A stretch of 38,396 nt of DNA from Flavobacteriales bacterium (GTDB taxonomy: Bacteria > Bacteroidota > Bacteroidia > Flavobacteriales > Flavobacteriaceae). Location: the NCBI GenBank assembly GCA_027066365.1, contig JAMONV010000041.1, forward strand, positions 1 to 38,396, written 5' to 3'. The first letter of the stretch is position 1, and each line of letters begins with the position of its first letter. This document shows positions 23,666 through 32,145 of this stretch, in pieces. The translations under genes were made by a program, and so were the position numbers. The notes under the pieces were generated by a model that did no database searches, was not told where the DNA came from, and worked only from the letters and a program-made list of their open reading frames with translations.

Positions 23666-24936
23666 TCGTCGTCACTATACCGTTCCTTCCACCGTCGCAT
23701 TAAAAATTCTTTCATTTTTTGCTCGTGACGGTTATTTTGCGGCGTATAAAAACGAATAAATTCCATTTCGTCGGGAAAATAATTTTGTTTCACGAAATGC
23801 CCCGGATAAAGGTGAGCGTAATGGTAATTTTTTCCGTAACCCAAGGATTTCACAAAACGGTTGGATGCGTTGCGCAGATGCATCGGCACCGGCCATTGTT
23901 CGTGTTGCTTGACATATTGCATTGCTTCGTTAATCGATTTATAAGCGGAATTACTCTTTGGTGAAGCGGCCAAATAAATCGTCGCTTCCGATAAAATGAT
24001 TCGCGCTTCCGGCATCCCGATTTTATTAACGGCATCAAACGCCGTATTAGCCATCAATAACGCATTGGGATTGGCCAATCCGATATCTTCCGCCGCCAAA
24101 ATCACCAGCCGGCGTGCAATATACACGGGATCCTCACCCGCTTCCAACATGCGCGCCAACCAATAAAGCGCCGCATCCGGATCGCTTCCGCGAACGGATT
24201 TAATAAATGCGGAAATGGTTTCATAATGTCCATCGCCTTTCTTGTCATAAACCGGCGGTGCTTCTTTCAACCATTTTTTAATTTCTTCCGCATCCAATTC
24301 CTCCTTGCCCGACGATAACACCACCGTTTCCAAAGCATTCAACAAACGGCGCACATCACCGCCCGCATAAGCAATCAAATAATCTTCATCGACGGACCGA
24401 ACGTTTTTTTCGCGCAACAGTTTATCTTCCTTCAATGCCCGGCGAATGATTTTTTTCATATTTTCGGCATTCACCGGATGAAGAATAAAAGTATGCATGC
24501 GCGAAAGCAAAGCATTATTGACTTCAAAACCCGGATTTTCCGTTGTAGCGCCAATCAAAACCAGCTTACCTTTTTCGACGGCTTCAAGCAATGCATCTTG
24601 TTGTGCTTTATTGAAGCGGTGAATTTCGTCTAAAAACAGCACGGGAGCAGCGGAAAACAAAGCCGCTTCGTGTTTTTTCAAAATAGCCTTGACATCCTTA
24701 ACTCCCGCCTGAACAGCGCTTAATGCATAAAACGGTCTGCCGGTTTCTTTGGCGATAATATGCGCCAAGGTGGTTTTACCGGTTCCCGGCGGTCCCCAAA
24801 ACAACATGGACGGAATAAATTTTTCCTGAAGCATCCGACGAATGATACCGTCTTTTCCGGTCAAATGTTCTTGCCCGGCCACTTCGTCCAAAGTTTGAGG
24901 ACGCATTCGTTCGGCCAAAGGAACGAATTGATTCAT
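23662..24936 (-). CDS. rarA: replication-associated recombination protein A (RarA/MgsA AAA+ ATPase)
   Basis: A 424-residue AAA+ ATPase related to clamp loaders, acting at stalled replication forks. Walker A GPPGTGKT (48-55), Walker B VLFLDEIHRF (99-108), sensor 1 ATTENPGFEVN and the Arg-finger region ALLSRMHTF are all present, followed by the C-terminal tetramerisation region (about 260-424) with DPVYIARRLVILAAEDIG and YLAASPKSNSAY. The length is close to that of E. coli RarA (447). Its ATG overlaps the rsmI stop (TAATG), so it is the third gene of a minus-strand operon. Confidence 0.96.
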   Translation of the reverse strand: MNQFVPLAERMRPQTLDEVAGQEHLTGKDGIIRRMLQEKFIPSMLFWGPPGTGKTTLAHIIAKETGRPFYALSAVQAGVKDVKAILKKHEAALFSAAPVLFLDEIHRFNKAQQDALLEAVEKGKLVLIGATTENPGFEVNNALLSRMHTFILHPVNAENMKKIIRRALKEDKLLREKNVRSVDEDYLIAYAGGDVRRLLNALETVVLSSGKEELDAEEIKKWLKEAPPVYDKKGDGHYETISAFIKSVRGSDPDAALYWLARMLEAGEDPVYIARRLVILAAEDIGLANPNALLMANTAFDAVNKIGMPEARIILSEATIYLAASPKSNSAYKSINEAMQYVKQHEQWPVPMHLRNASNRFVKSLGYGKNYHYAHLYPGHFVKQNYFPDEMEFIRFYTPQNNRHEQKMKEFLMRRWKERYSDDD

Positions 24937-25622
24937 TACCGCTTTTGTTTTGGTTTTCCTTCCACCACGATTACTAATTCGCCCTTTGGCGGATGAGTAT
25001 CGAAATAATTTGCCAATTCACGCAAAGTTCCGCGTTTGGTTTCCTCGAATTTCTTGGTCATTTCCCGTGCAACCGCTGCCCGCCTTTCTTCACCGAAAAC
25101 CTCTTCGAACTGCCGCAAGGTTTTCACCAAACGGTGCGGTGCTTCATAAAAAATCATGGTACGCGTTTCATCCGCCAATTGCTCCAAGCGTGTCTTCCGC
25201 CCTTTTTTGACAGGCAAAAAACCTTCAAAGACAAAGCGGCCGGCAGGTAATCCCGAATTAATCAAAGCCGGCACGAATGCCGTAGCGCCCGGCAAAGTTT
25301 CCACTTCCATCCCATGAGCCAAAGCTTCACGAACCAACAAAAAACCCGGATCGGAAATGGCCGGTGTTCCCGCATCGGAAATCAAAGCCAAATTTTTCCC
25401 GCTTTTCAACCATTCGATTATTTGCGGTAAGATTTTATGTTCATTGAATTGGTGATAGGAACGCATTCCCGTTTCGATTTCATAATGTTTGAGCAATTTG
25501 GACGAAACCCGCGTATCCTCGGCCAAAATCAAATCCGCATTGCTTAAAACCTCCAAAGCACGCAATGTGATATCCTTCAAATTTCCTATCGGCGTAGGTA
25601 CGATATATAATTTTCCGCTCAT
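24936..25622 (-). CDS. rsmI: 16S rRNA (cytidine1402-2'-O)-methyltransferase
   Basis: A 228-residue methyltransferase of the tetrapyrrole-methylase fold that 2'-O-methylates C1402 in the decoding centre. Landmarks: LYIVPTPIGNLKDIT (5-19), AEDTRVS (35-41), ISDAGTPAISDPG (about 80-92), LPGATAFVPAL and the C-terminal KGELVIVVEG. The E. coli enzyme has a longer C-terminal tail, which is missing here as in many Bacteroidota. ATG 25622 is preferred to an in-frame TTG at 25631 because it directly follows the upstream stop and starts the first strand. Confidence 0.96.
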   Translation of the reverse strand: MSGKLYIVPTPIGNLKDITLRALEVLSNADLILAEDTRVSSKLLKHYEIETGMRSYHQFNEHKILPQIIEWLKSGKNLALISDAGTPAISDPGFLLVREALAHGMEVETLPGATAFVPALINSGLPAGRFVFEGFLPVKKGRKTRLEQLADETRTMIFYEAPHRLVKTLRQFEEVFGEERRAAVAREMTKKFEETKRGTLRELANYFDTHPPKGELVIVVEGKPKQKR

Positions 25623-25623
25623 A

Positions 25624-26238
25624 TCAAGCAAAACGCGCTTGAATCAATTGAAGCAACCGGAATTCGTATTCGTCTTTTCCCGTCCAATCGAAGCGATTTT
25701 TTACGGCATGCACTACCATAAGCGCCTGATCATAAGATTGTGCTTCATTTACTTGGCGAATAAAAATATCAAACGCCCCTTCATCGCCTTCAAACAAATT
25801 TTTGAGCAGGGCGATTTTGTCGGCCAAACCCAATTGCACGGGCGGCAAGCCGGTTGAACCGGCAAACTCCTTTTGTCGCTTCGGCCTGAAAACGGTTTCA
25901 CTTGCCCGCCGGAAAATTTCCCTGTCGTCTTTCTTTTTCGGTTCCACCGGTTTTTCAGGAATTTTATCCCTTACCGGCTCATGATTTGCTTCGGCGTTAA
26001 TTTCGGTTTCCGCTTCTTTTAATTTTTGCTCCTTGTCATTTTTTTTCATCAGTTGTACCATAAAATCGAAATCTCCCGTAGTAGTCAAATAACGATAAGC
26101 CGACACTTTTTCACACAAACGATCGAATGCTATCAATGCATCGGAAAATTGTTCCGAACCGGCGGCTTGAATTAAGGCCCTCGCCTCCATAATCATTTCC
26201 GCCTTTAATAAGTTTTGAACCTCTTTTAATTTGTTCAT
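25624..26238 (-). CDS. conserved hypothetical protein of the rsmI operon
   Basis: A 204-residue soluble protein with three parts. An N-terminal helical region (1-80) starts MNKLKEVQNLLKAEMIMEARALIQAAG. A charged, low-complexity linker follows (about 85-125, rich in Lys, Glu, Pro). A C-terminal helical domain (about 135-204) contains LADKIALLKNLFEGDEGAFDIF and ends FRLLQLIQARFA. The C-terminal pattern (a hydrophobic helix, LF-G-D, then a tail ending near RF) recurs in Bacteroidota proteins as I remember them, but I know no function. An upstream ATG at 26271 would add 11 residues; 26238 is preferred. It ends one base before the rsmI start. Confidence 0.7.
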   Translation of the reverse strand: MNKLKEVQNLLKAEMIMEARALIQAAGSEQFSDALIAFDRLCEKVSAYRYLTTTGDFDFMVQLMKKNDKEQKLKEAETEINAEANHEPVRDKIPEKPVEPKKKDDREIFRRASETVFRPKRQKEFAGSTGLPPVQLGLADKIALLKNLFEGDEGAFDIFIRQVNEAQSYDQALMVVHAVKNRFDWTGKDEYEFRLLQLIQARFA

Positions 26239-26303
26239 TTTCAAATGTTTATATTTTTTTTCAACAAACAAAATTTATACTTTCGGTAGCTTTTTAAAAT
26301 AAT

Positions 26304-26311
26304 TAATTTTG
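26304..26311 (+). promoter_or_regulatory. -7 box (TAATTTTG) for tdk-alr
   Basis: A perfect TAnnTTTG match with TTTC exactly 19 bases upstream (26281-26284), one base off TTTG. It lies 55 bases before the tdk ATG in the spacer between divergent operons. Confidence 0.6.
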
Positions 26312-26366
26312 TAAGAACGAAGTTACGAAAAACTAACGCAATTAAACGAAAAAAATTTTAAGAGAT

Positions 26367-26963
26367 ATGTTTTTGGAAATTCCCGTCAATCACAAAGACA
26401 ATTTAGGCTGGATTGAAGTAATTACCGGTTCCATGTTCTCCGGCAAAACCGAAGAATTAATCCGGCGTTTGCGACGTGCGCAAATCGCACGTCAAAATGT
26501 GGAAATTTTCAAACCCGCCATCGACAATCGCTATGCCGAAAATCACGTGGTTTCGCACGATGCCAATCAAATTCCTTCCATTGTGGTGGAAAAGGCGGAA
26601 GACATTCTTCGTCATGTAGATTTGGAAACGGTGCAAGTGGTAGGAATCGACGAAGCCCAATTTTTTGACAACAATATCATAGATGTTGCCAACGAATTGG
26701 CCAACAACGGATTGCGTGTAATTATCGCCGGTTTGGACATGGATTATCGCGGAAAACCTTTCGGCCCCATGCCCTTCCTCATGGCCATAGCCGAATACGT
26801 TACCAAAGTACATGCCGTTTGTATGGAAACCGGAAATTTGGCGCACTACAGCTATCGTAAAACCGACGATGACGATCTGATTTTGGTTGGTGAAAAGCAA
26901 GTATATGTGCCCTTAAGCCGTGCCGCATTCGTCAAAGCTATGTCCCGCAAGAAAAAAGTCTGA
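26367..26963 (+). CDS. tdk: thymidine kinase (type II), zinc-lasso cysteines replaced
   Basis: A 198-residue thymidine kinase that phosphorylates thymidine for dTTP salvage. P-loop GSMFSGKT (21-28), Walker B/catalytic VVGIDEAQFF with Glu96, and the lasso start KVHAVCMETGNLAHYSYRK. Classical type II enzymes bind zinc with two CxxC-like pairs. Here only Cys152 remains: the second residue of the pair is a Thr or Glu, and the distal pair (PLCR.C in relatives) reads PLSRAAF. Such zinc-free forms are known in flavobacterial enzymes as I recall. alr begins 12 bases after the stop codon, so the genes are co-transcribed. Confidence 0.95.
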   Translation: MFLEIPVNHKDNLGWIEVITGSMFSGKTEELIRRLRRAQIARQNVEIFKPAIDNRYAENHVVSHDANQIPSIVVEKAEDILRHVDLETVQVVGIDEAQFFDNNIIDVANELANNGLRVIIAGLDMDYRGKPFGPMPFLMAIAEYVTKVHAVCMETGNLAHYSYRKTDDDDLILVGEKQVYVPLSRAAFVKAMSRKKKV

Positions 26964-26975
26964 TTGAAATCAATA

Positions 26976-28079
26976 ATGGAAAGGGAAACCGTCCTTTGGC
27001 TTAGCCCGGAAGCACTTGATCACAATTTCCGATTTTTCAAATCGCGTGCCGGAAAAACCATTCGCATTCTGGTTAACCTCAAAGCCGACGCCTACGGTCA
27101 TGGCGCCGTTTTAATCGGAAAATTTTTACAGCACAAAACCGATTATTTTTCAGTAGCATATGCCAACGAGGGATTTCAATTACGAAATGCCGGTATTTCC
27201 ATCCCCGTTTTGGTCTTTAATCCTCCGACCGATCCGTGCCGGTCGTTTTTTGAACATCGATTGGAACCGGTTTTTTATCATACGGAACAAATTCGTATTT
27301 ACAAACAAATTCTGGTGCAACTTGGAATAAACGCCTATCCCGTTCATCTGAAATTGGATAGCGGCATGCACCGAAGCGGTTTGCCTGCCGCGCAACTGGA
27401 TATGGCTATAAAGGAATTAAAAAATCCGGTTTTTAAGCTTGTTTCGGTTTATTCCCATTTGGCCGCCGCCGACGATCCCGCCGAAGATTCGTTCACACGC
27501 AAGCAAATAAGCTTATTCGACCGGCTTTCCGCTAGGGTTAAACAAGATTTTCCCCGTGTCATCCGGCATCTGGCCAACAGTGCCGCCGCCATCCGCTTTC
27601 CCGAAGCGATATACGACATGATTCGCCCCGGCATTGGAATCTACGGATACACCACCTATGAAAAAGCGAAAAACCTACTGAAACCCGTAGCAAGCCTTCA
27701 ATCCGCAATCACGCAAATTCGCGAAGTGGACGCCGGCGAAAGCGTTGGATATAACCGGCGTTTTGTAGCTACCCGTAAAACACGCATCGCCCTGATTCCC
27801 ACCGGATACGGCGACGGTTATTTCCGCCTTTTCGGAAATGGCAAAGCCTATGTTACAATCGAAGGAAAACCCGCCCCCACAATTGGTACGGTTAGTATGG
27901 ACATGCTCACCGTGGACATTACACATATTCCCCAAGCCCGAATAGGTTCCTTAGTATGCATTTTCGGAGAAAAACCGTCCGTATACGATCTGGCACAAAT
28001 CGCCCGAACCATCCCTTATGAAATCACCACCGCACTGCATGAAAGAGTTTTAAGAAAATGGAACGATAATTTTCCTTAA
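26976..28079 (+). CDS. alr: alanine racemase
   Basis: A 367-residue PLP enzyme supplying D-alanine for peptidoglycan. The PLP-binding Lys36 is in NLKADAYGHGA, the catalytic Tyr259 is in ESVGYNRRF, and LDSGMHRSG, HLANSAA, RPGIGIYGY and GTVSMDMLTVD are also conserved. The family's C-terminal motif ends TTALHERVLRKW. The open frame reaches back to a TTG at 26964 next to the tdk stop, but the ATG at 26976 gives the normal N-terminus. No murF fusion is present, although Bacteroidota often carry one. Confidence 0.95.
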   Translation: MERETVLWLSPEALDHNFRFFKSRAGKTIRILVNLKADAYGHGAVLIGKFLQHKTDYFSVAYANEGFQLRNAGISIPVLVFNPPTDPCRSFFEHRLEPVFYHTEQIRIYKQILVQLGINAYPVHLKLDSGMHRSGLPAAQLDMAIKELKNPVFKLVSVYSHLAAADDPAEDSFTRKQISLFDRLSARVKQDFPRVIRHLANSAAAIRFPEAIYDMIRPGIGIYGYTTYEKAKNLLKPVASLQSAITQIREVDAGESVGYNRRFVATRKTRIALIPTGYGDGYFRLFGNGKAYVTIEGKPAPTIGTVSMDMLTVDITHIPQARIGSLVCIFGEKPSVYDLAQIARTIPYEITTALHERVLRKWNDNFP

Positions 28080-28084
28080 TTTTG
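28077..28084 (+). promoter_or_regulatory. -7 box (TAATTTTG) before the lipoprotein gene at 28137
   Basis: A perfect TAnnTTTG match that overlaps the alr stop codon, 52 bases before the ATG at 28137. No clear -33 element is seen. Confidence 0.4.
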
Positions 28085-28136
28085 TTTGGTTTTGGCATAA
28101 ACTTTGAACATTGCTATTGAAATAAAAAAATATCCT

Positions 28137-29321
28137 ATGAAAAATTTCTACGTATTGTTTTTATCCTTGATATTCTTAGCCTCCTGCGGAACAAAAAAAC
28201 AAATCGCTCAATCCATAGCATCGGGAAATTTCAATAAAGCCATCGATCTGGCTATCAAAAAGTTAAGCAAAAAGAAGAACACCAAATCCAGCGACGATTA
28301 TGTACTTTTGCTCGAAGAAGCTTATGCCAAAGCCAACGAAAAGGATTTGCGTGAAATCGAACGTTTGAAAAAAGAACCCTACCCCGAAAAATGGGAAAAA
28401 ATCTACCGTTTATATGCCGGCATAATGGACAGGCAAGACAAAGTGCGACCATTGTTGCCCCTGCGTATTACTTCCCAAAACCGCAATGCGCATTTTGACA
28501 TGACCGATTACATGAAACCCCTGCGCGAAGCCCGCAACCGCATGGTGGAAGTCAAATACAATCAAGCCCTAGCGGAAATGCGCAAAAGAACTCGCACAGG
28601 ATACCGGACCGCCTACGATTTATTAGAAGAAATCGACCGATACTATCCCGATTATAAAGACGTTCGTCAACGCATGGAAACCTGCCGGCAAAACGGCATC
28701 GCGTATGTGGGTGTGAAAATCGAAAACAAAACCGACAAGATAATTCCCAAGAAATTACAGAACGAATTATTGGATTTTGAAGGAAACCGCGCAAATAATT
28801 TCTGGACGGTTTATGAACCTGCAGGAAAGGATAGCTTGCAATATGACTATTTAATCAAATTGACTTTTACGGACATTCAAGTAAGCCCGGAAAAAGAACA
28901 AGAAAAAATCATCGATCAGGAACGCCAAATCCAAGACGGCTGGAATTACGTTCGCGACCAAAACGGCAATATCGTTCGTGATTCCACGGGCAAAGCCATT
29001 CGTACACCGCGCTATATAACCGTACGTGCTCGCGTTCATCAATACCGTCAATTCAAAGAAGCCGTAGTGAAGGCGAAAATGGACCTCTACGGGCTGCCCG
29101 GGTTGAAAAAATTAGCCTCGGAACCACTGCAAGCTCACTATGTTTTTGAAAACATTTACCTGAAAGTGCAAGGCGACAAACGGGCCCTTTCCGATGAATT
29201 GGGGCAAATCATCAACAATATCAAAAAGCCTTTTCCTTCCAATGAACAAATGATTTATGATGCCGGACAAGATATTAAAGCACAATTCAAAAAAATCCTC
29301 AATCAATCCGAATTTCCTTAA
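28137..29321 (+). CDS. lipoprotein with helical-repeat-like N-terminal half
   Basis: A 394-residue lipoprotein: MKNFYVLFLSLIFLASCGTKK, Cys17. The next ~150 residues are helical and contain TPR-like pairs (SIASGNFNKAIDLAIKKLSK; DDYVLLLEEAYAKANEKDL). The second half (about 190-394) is beta-rich and includes YVGVKIENKTDKIIPKKLQNELL and YRQFKEAVVKAKMDLYGL. I do not recognise a named family; a role in envelope assembly or scaffolding is possible. An in-frame TTG at 28104 would add 11 residues before the signal peptide and is rejected. The gene follows alr but has its own -7 box; the GT2 gene converges on it 2 bases from its end. Confidence 0.75.
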   Translation: MKNFYVLFLSLIFLASCGTKKQIAQSIASGNFNKAIDLAIKKLSKKKNTKSSDDYVLLLEEAYAKANEKDLREIERLKKEPYPEKWEKIYRLYAGIMDRQDKVRPLLPLRITSQNRNAHFDMTDYMKPLREARNRMVEVKYNQALAEMRKRTRTGYRTAYDLLEEIDRYYPDYKDVRQRMETCRQNGIAYVGVKIENKTDKIIPKKLQNELLDFEGNRANNFWTVYEPAGKDSLQYDYLIKLTFTDIQVSPEKEQEKIIDQERQIQDGWNYVRDQNGNIVRDSTGKAIRTPRYITVRARVHQYRQFKEAVVKAKMDLYGLPGLKKLASEPLQAHYVFENIYLKVQGDKRALSDELGQIINNIKKPFPSNEQMIYDAGQDIKAQFKKILNQSEFP

Positions 29322-29323
29322 AA

Positions 29324-30118
29324 TTAAATTCGATCTAACACTTCGCGAAACATACGATAATATTGAGGCAAATCACGTGTTTTAATCATTCTTTTGCGAA
29401 GCAAAAAAAATAATACCTTCAAAAAATAAGGATAAACCCAAACACCGTGAAACATCTTAAATACAGCCATTCTCGCTTTGAAATTTCCGGGATTTTTCAA
29501 GTCATGACTGGATGTAAGCGTCGCATGCTCCACAATGGCTTCCCCACCGGCGTATAAAGGTTTAATGCCGCGGCGAATAAGCGATTGCAACAAAACATAA
29601 TTCTCGGCATCCGAAAATTCCGAACCCAAACCGAAACGTTCGTCATAACGCAATTTTTGCATTCGAACAAAATTCCGCTTCATGGAAATTTGCGGTGAAT
29701 ACACATGACGAACATCATTCATTTTGTATGGCTTCATCCGGTGTTTTCCGAAATATAAACCTTCGGGATTTTTCATGGGAAAAATGATAATACCATCGGA
29801 ACGGGTCGAATGCACGTCCAAAATCCTGCGAACAAATCCGGGAAAATAGCGAATGTCGTCATCCGCCAAAAGCAAAACATCACCCTCGGCATGTTCCAAA
29901 GCCAAATTACGGCTCCGAGATAAACCTTTCTCCTCAACGTTAATCACCCGAATATACGACGGTAAACCCTCCAATGGAATTCGCTTCCCCTCCGTCGATT
30001 GATTCACCACCAACAAACGATAACTCACTTCACCCGCCGGAAATATTTTCTCCAAAAAAGAAAGGTCTTCGCGCTCGGTGGTCGAAAGCAAAATCTCCAA
30101 ACTCATGCCCGAATTCAT
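29324..30118 (-). CDS. GT2 family glycosyltransferase
   Basis: A family 2 glycosyltransferase of about 264 residues from the start chosen here. The first strand is MSLEILLSTTERED, followed by VEEKGLSRSRNLALEHAEGDVLLLADDDIRYFPG, with the DDD metal-binding motif, and EFSDAENYVLLQSLIRRG, the acidic acceptor-site region. There is no clear membrane helix except a short hydrophobic patch near FLKVLFFLLRK. Starts are possible at 30139, 30118 and 30106. A minus-strand TAATTTTG box at 30148-30141 directly before 30139 would place the transcript start beyond that codon, so a later start is more likely. It is divergent from the glycan operon at 30236 and may belong functionally to it. Confidence 0.9.
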   Translation of the reverse strand: MNSGMSLEILLSTTEREDLSFLEKIFPAGEVSYRLLVVNQSTEGKRIPLEGLPSYIRVINVEEKGLSRSRNLALEHAEGDVLLLADDDIRYFPGFVRRILDVHSTRSDGIIIFPMKNPEGLYFGKHRMKPYKMNDVRHVYSPQISMKRNFVRMQKLRYDERFGLGSEFSDAENYVLLQSLIRRGIKPLYAGGEAIVEHATLTSSHDLKNPGNFKARMAVFKMFHGVWVYPYFLKVLFFLLRKRMIKTRDLPQYYRMFREVLDRI

Positions 30119-30140
30119 CCGACGATATTCAATTCTCATT

Positions 30141-30148
30141 CAAAATTA
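30141..30148 (-). promoter_or_regulatory. -7 box (TAATTTTG, minus strand) for the GT2 gene
   Basis: A perfect TAnnTTTG match on the minus strand, ending one base before the most upstream ATG (30139). It argues that translation begins at 30118 or 30106. No -33 TTTG is evident. Confidence 0.45.
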
Positions 30149-30214
30149 ACGAAAATCATTAATAATTGTATGTCACATAATACCGAAAACAATTCTACGT
30201 TCATCATTTAAATG

Positions 30215-30222
30215 TAATTTTG
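30215..30222 (+). promoter_or_regulatory. -7 box (TAATTTTG) for the glycan operon
   Basis: A perfect TAnnTTTG match 13 bases before the ATG at 30236. It is the only box in the 30.2-35.5 kb run with this position relative to a gene, consistent with one transcript for all five genes. Confidence 0.55.
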
Positions 30223-30235
30223 CAAAAAATATAGC

Positions 30236-31375
30236 ATGAAAATCCTCCTTGCCGGTGAATACAGCAGATTGCACAACAGTCTCAAGGAAGGGCTTATCCG
30301 GTTAGGTCATACGGTGCATTTGGTCTCCTCCGGCGATTTTTTTAAAAATTTCCCTTCGGATTTTTCCGTTAAACCCGTCTTCTCCGAAAAAAAAATCGTC
30401 TTACCTTTTCGTAAAACCCTTTTCAGACTTACCCGTTTCGATTTCGCGCGTCTCGAAACCGCTTGGCGACTCCAAAAAATCTTGCCCTCGTTAAAAGATT
30501 ATGACATCCTCCAACTCATTAATATTTATCCGTTTGAAACACCCGTCAAAACCGAGCAAAAAATACTCGAAAAATTATTCCGACAAAATCGAAAAGCTTT
30601 TCTCCTTGCTTGCGGCGACGACTTTCATACCAATCAATTTTATTGGAAAGGGAAAATGCGTTATTCCGCCCTAACGCCGCTCTTGGAAAAACCGGCCTTA
30701 AAAAAACAATATCAATATTCGCTAAAATACCTCGAGCCACCCTTTCAAAAATTACAATCATTCGTAGAACATCATGTGAGCGGAATCATCCCCACGGATT
30801 TGGATTACGCCATTCCTTATGCCGAACATCCTTTGAAATTGGCCATGATACCCAACCCCGTCAATACGGATAAAATCATCTACTCTTTTCCGCCAATCAA
30901 AGAAAAAATCGTTATTTTCCATGGCATCAATTCTTGGAACATTTTAAAAAAAGGAAATGAATATTTTAGCAAAGCCTTGGAAATCATCAAAAAAAAATAT
31001 GCTAAACGTGTGGAAATCAAAGAAATAAAAGACTTGCCATATAACGATTACATCCGCGAGCGCAATAATGCCCACATCGTTTTGGACATGGTTTGGTCTT
31101 ATGATCAAGGTTACAACGCCTTGGAAGCCATGGCCGAAGGAAAAGTGGTGTTTACCGGCGCCGAAAAAGAATTTACGGATTATTATCGATTACAAGAATC
31201 CGTGTGTATCAATGCTTTACCGGATGTCGACTATCTCGTGGATAAATTATCGGAATTAATCGAAAATCCCCGTTTGCTTGAACGTATTTCGGAAAACGCC
31301 CGAAAATTCATCGAAAAAGAACATCATTACATCCAAATCGCCAAACGCTACATGGAAACATGGAAAAACGCATGA
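30236..31375 (+). CDS. glycosyltransferase (GT-B fold, GT4-like)
   Basis: A 379-residue glycosyltransferase. The N-terminal Rossmann domain begins MKILLAGEYSRLHNSLKEGL, with HTVHLVSSGDF. The donor-binding half carries IPNPVNTDKI, KIVIFHGINSWNILKKGNEYFSKALE and the late VWSYDQGYNALEAMAEGKVVFTG, the region where GT4 enzymes have their EGxGxxxLEAMA motif. The canonical E.FG..VLEAMA is degenerate here (YDQGYNALEAMA). It probably adds a sugar during O-antigen or capsule assembly. Its stop codon overlaps the following birA start as ATGA. Confidence 0.87.
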   Translation: MKILLAGEYSRLHNSLKEGLIRLGHTVHLVSSGDFFKNFPSDFSVKPVFSEKKIVLPFRKTLFRLTRFDFARLETAWRLQKILPSLKDYDILQLINIYPFETPVKTEQKILEKLFRQNRKAFLLACGDDFHTNQFYWKGKMRYSALTPLLEKPALKKQYQYSLKYLEPPFQKLQSFVEHHVSGIIPTDLDYAIPYAEHPLKLAMIPNPVNTDKIIYSFPPIKEKIVIFHGINSWNILKKGNEYFSKALEIIKKKYAKRVEIKEIKDLPYNDYIRERNNAHIVLDMVWSYDQGYNALEAMAEGKVVFTGAEKEFTDYYRLQESVCINALPDVDYLVDKLSELIENPRLLERISENARKFIEKEHHYIQIAKRYMETWKNA

Positions 31376-32145
31376 TTACACCGGTTGAATTCAAATATTT
31401 AACTTTCGAAAAAAAAACCGAAATTTCGGCCGATTATCAACTCATTTGCCAATACGAAACGACCGGCTCCACACAAGACGAAATGAAAAAAGCCCTGCGT
31501 CGATTCCACTTTCCGGATTTTGCCGTCATTGCCGCCCAAAACCAAACGTACGGACGCGGACGCCAAGGAAGACACTGGCATTCGCTACCCGGAAAAAACG
31601 CATTGTTTTCCGTATACATACCCGGAATTTTCGATACCGTAAACATGGAAATGCTCTATCAATCCGTAGCCTTGGCGGTCGTCAAAAGTCTGCTGCGGAA
31701 CCATTGCCGAAAAGCTGTCATCAAATATCCTAACGACGTATTGGTAGACGGAAAAAAAATTGCAGGAATTTTAATCGAGACAAATATTCGACAAAACCGC
31801 ATTCATGACGTGATCGCAGGCATTGGGATCAATGTCAATCAACAAAACTTTCCGCCTTCGTTAAACGCCACTTCGATCATCCGGGAAACCGGTAGAAAAA
31901 CAGACATCAATCGAATTATTATCGACACGGTAAAGGAAATCAAAAACCTTATTCAATCGAATCAAAGCGAAATTTTGGAAGCTTTTACGTATTTTTGGCA
32001 CCGGCAAGGAAAGAAAAAAGGAATTACCGTTTACGGAAAACCCGTCGAAGGAAGAATCAAGCATCTCAAAAACGGCTTGATTTATTTGGAAACCGGCAAC
32101 GGAATGAAAACATTTCTCGCAGAAGCTTGCGAACCTTGGCTATGA
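31372..32145 (+). CDS. birA: biotin--[acetyl-CoA-carboxylase] ligase, monofunctional
   Basis: A 257-residue biotin protein ligase that activates biotin as biotinyl-AMP and attaches it to carrier protein lysines. Landmarks: TGSTQDEM (31-38), TYGRGRQGRHWHS (59-71), KYPNDVLVDGKKIAGILIE (118-136), GIGINVNQ and a C-terminal SH3-like domain. The DNA-binding HTH domain of E. coli BirA is absent, so it is not a repressor. Two starts are possible, ATG 31360 (overlap 16) and ATG 31372 (ATGA overlap 4); the second is the same coupling used by the next genes. birA is not normally a glycan gene, so its position here is unusual. Confidence 0.93.
   Translation: MITPVEFKYLTFEKKTEISADYQLICQYETTGSTQDEMKKALRRFHFPDFAVIAAQNQTYGRGRQGRHWHSLPGKNALFSVYIPGIFDTVNMEMLYQSVALAVVKSLLRNHCRKAVIKYPNDVLVDGKKIAGILIETNIRQNRIHDVIAGIGINVNQQNFPPSLNATSIIRETGRKTDINRIIIDTVKEIKNLIQSNQSEILEAFTYFWHRQGKKKGITVYGKPVEGRIKHLKNGLIYLETGNGMKTFLAEACEPWL

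Noticed and set aside
31995-32141. Upstream extension of the GNAT/FemAB-like gene
   Set aside because: It would overlap birA by about 150 bases in another frame and add a basic, low-complexity leader; ATG 32142 gives the ATGA coupling used in this cluster.
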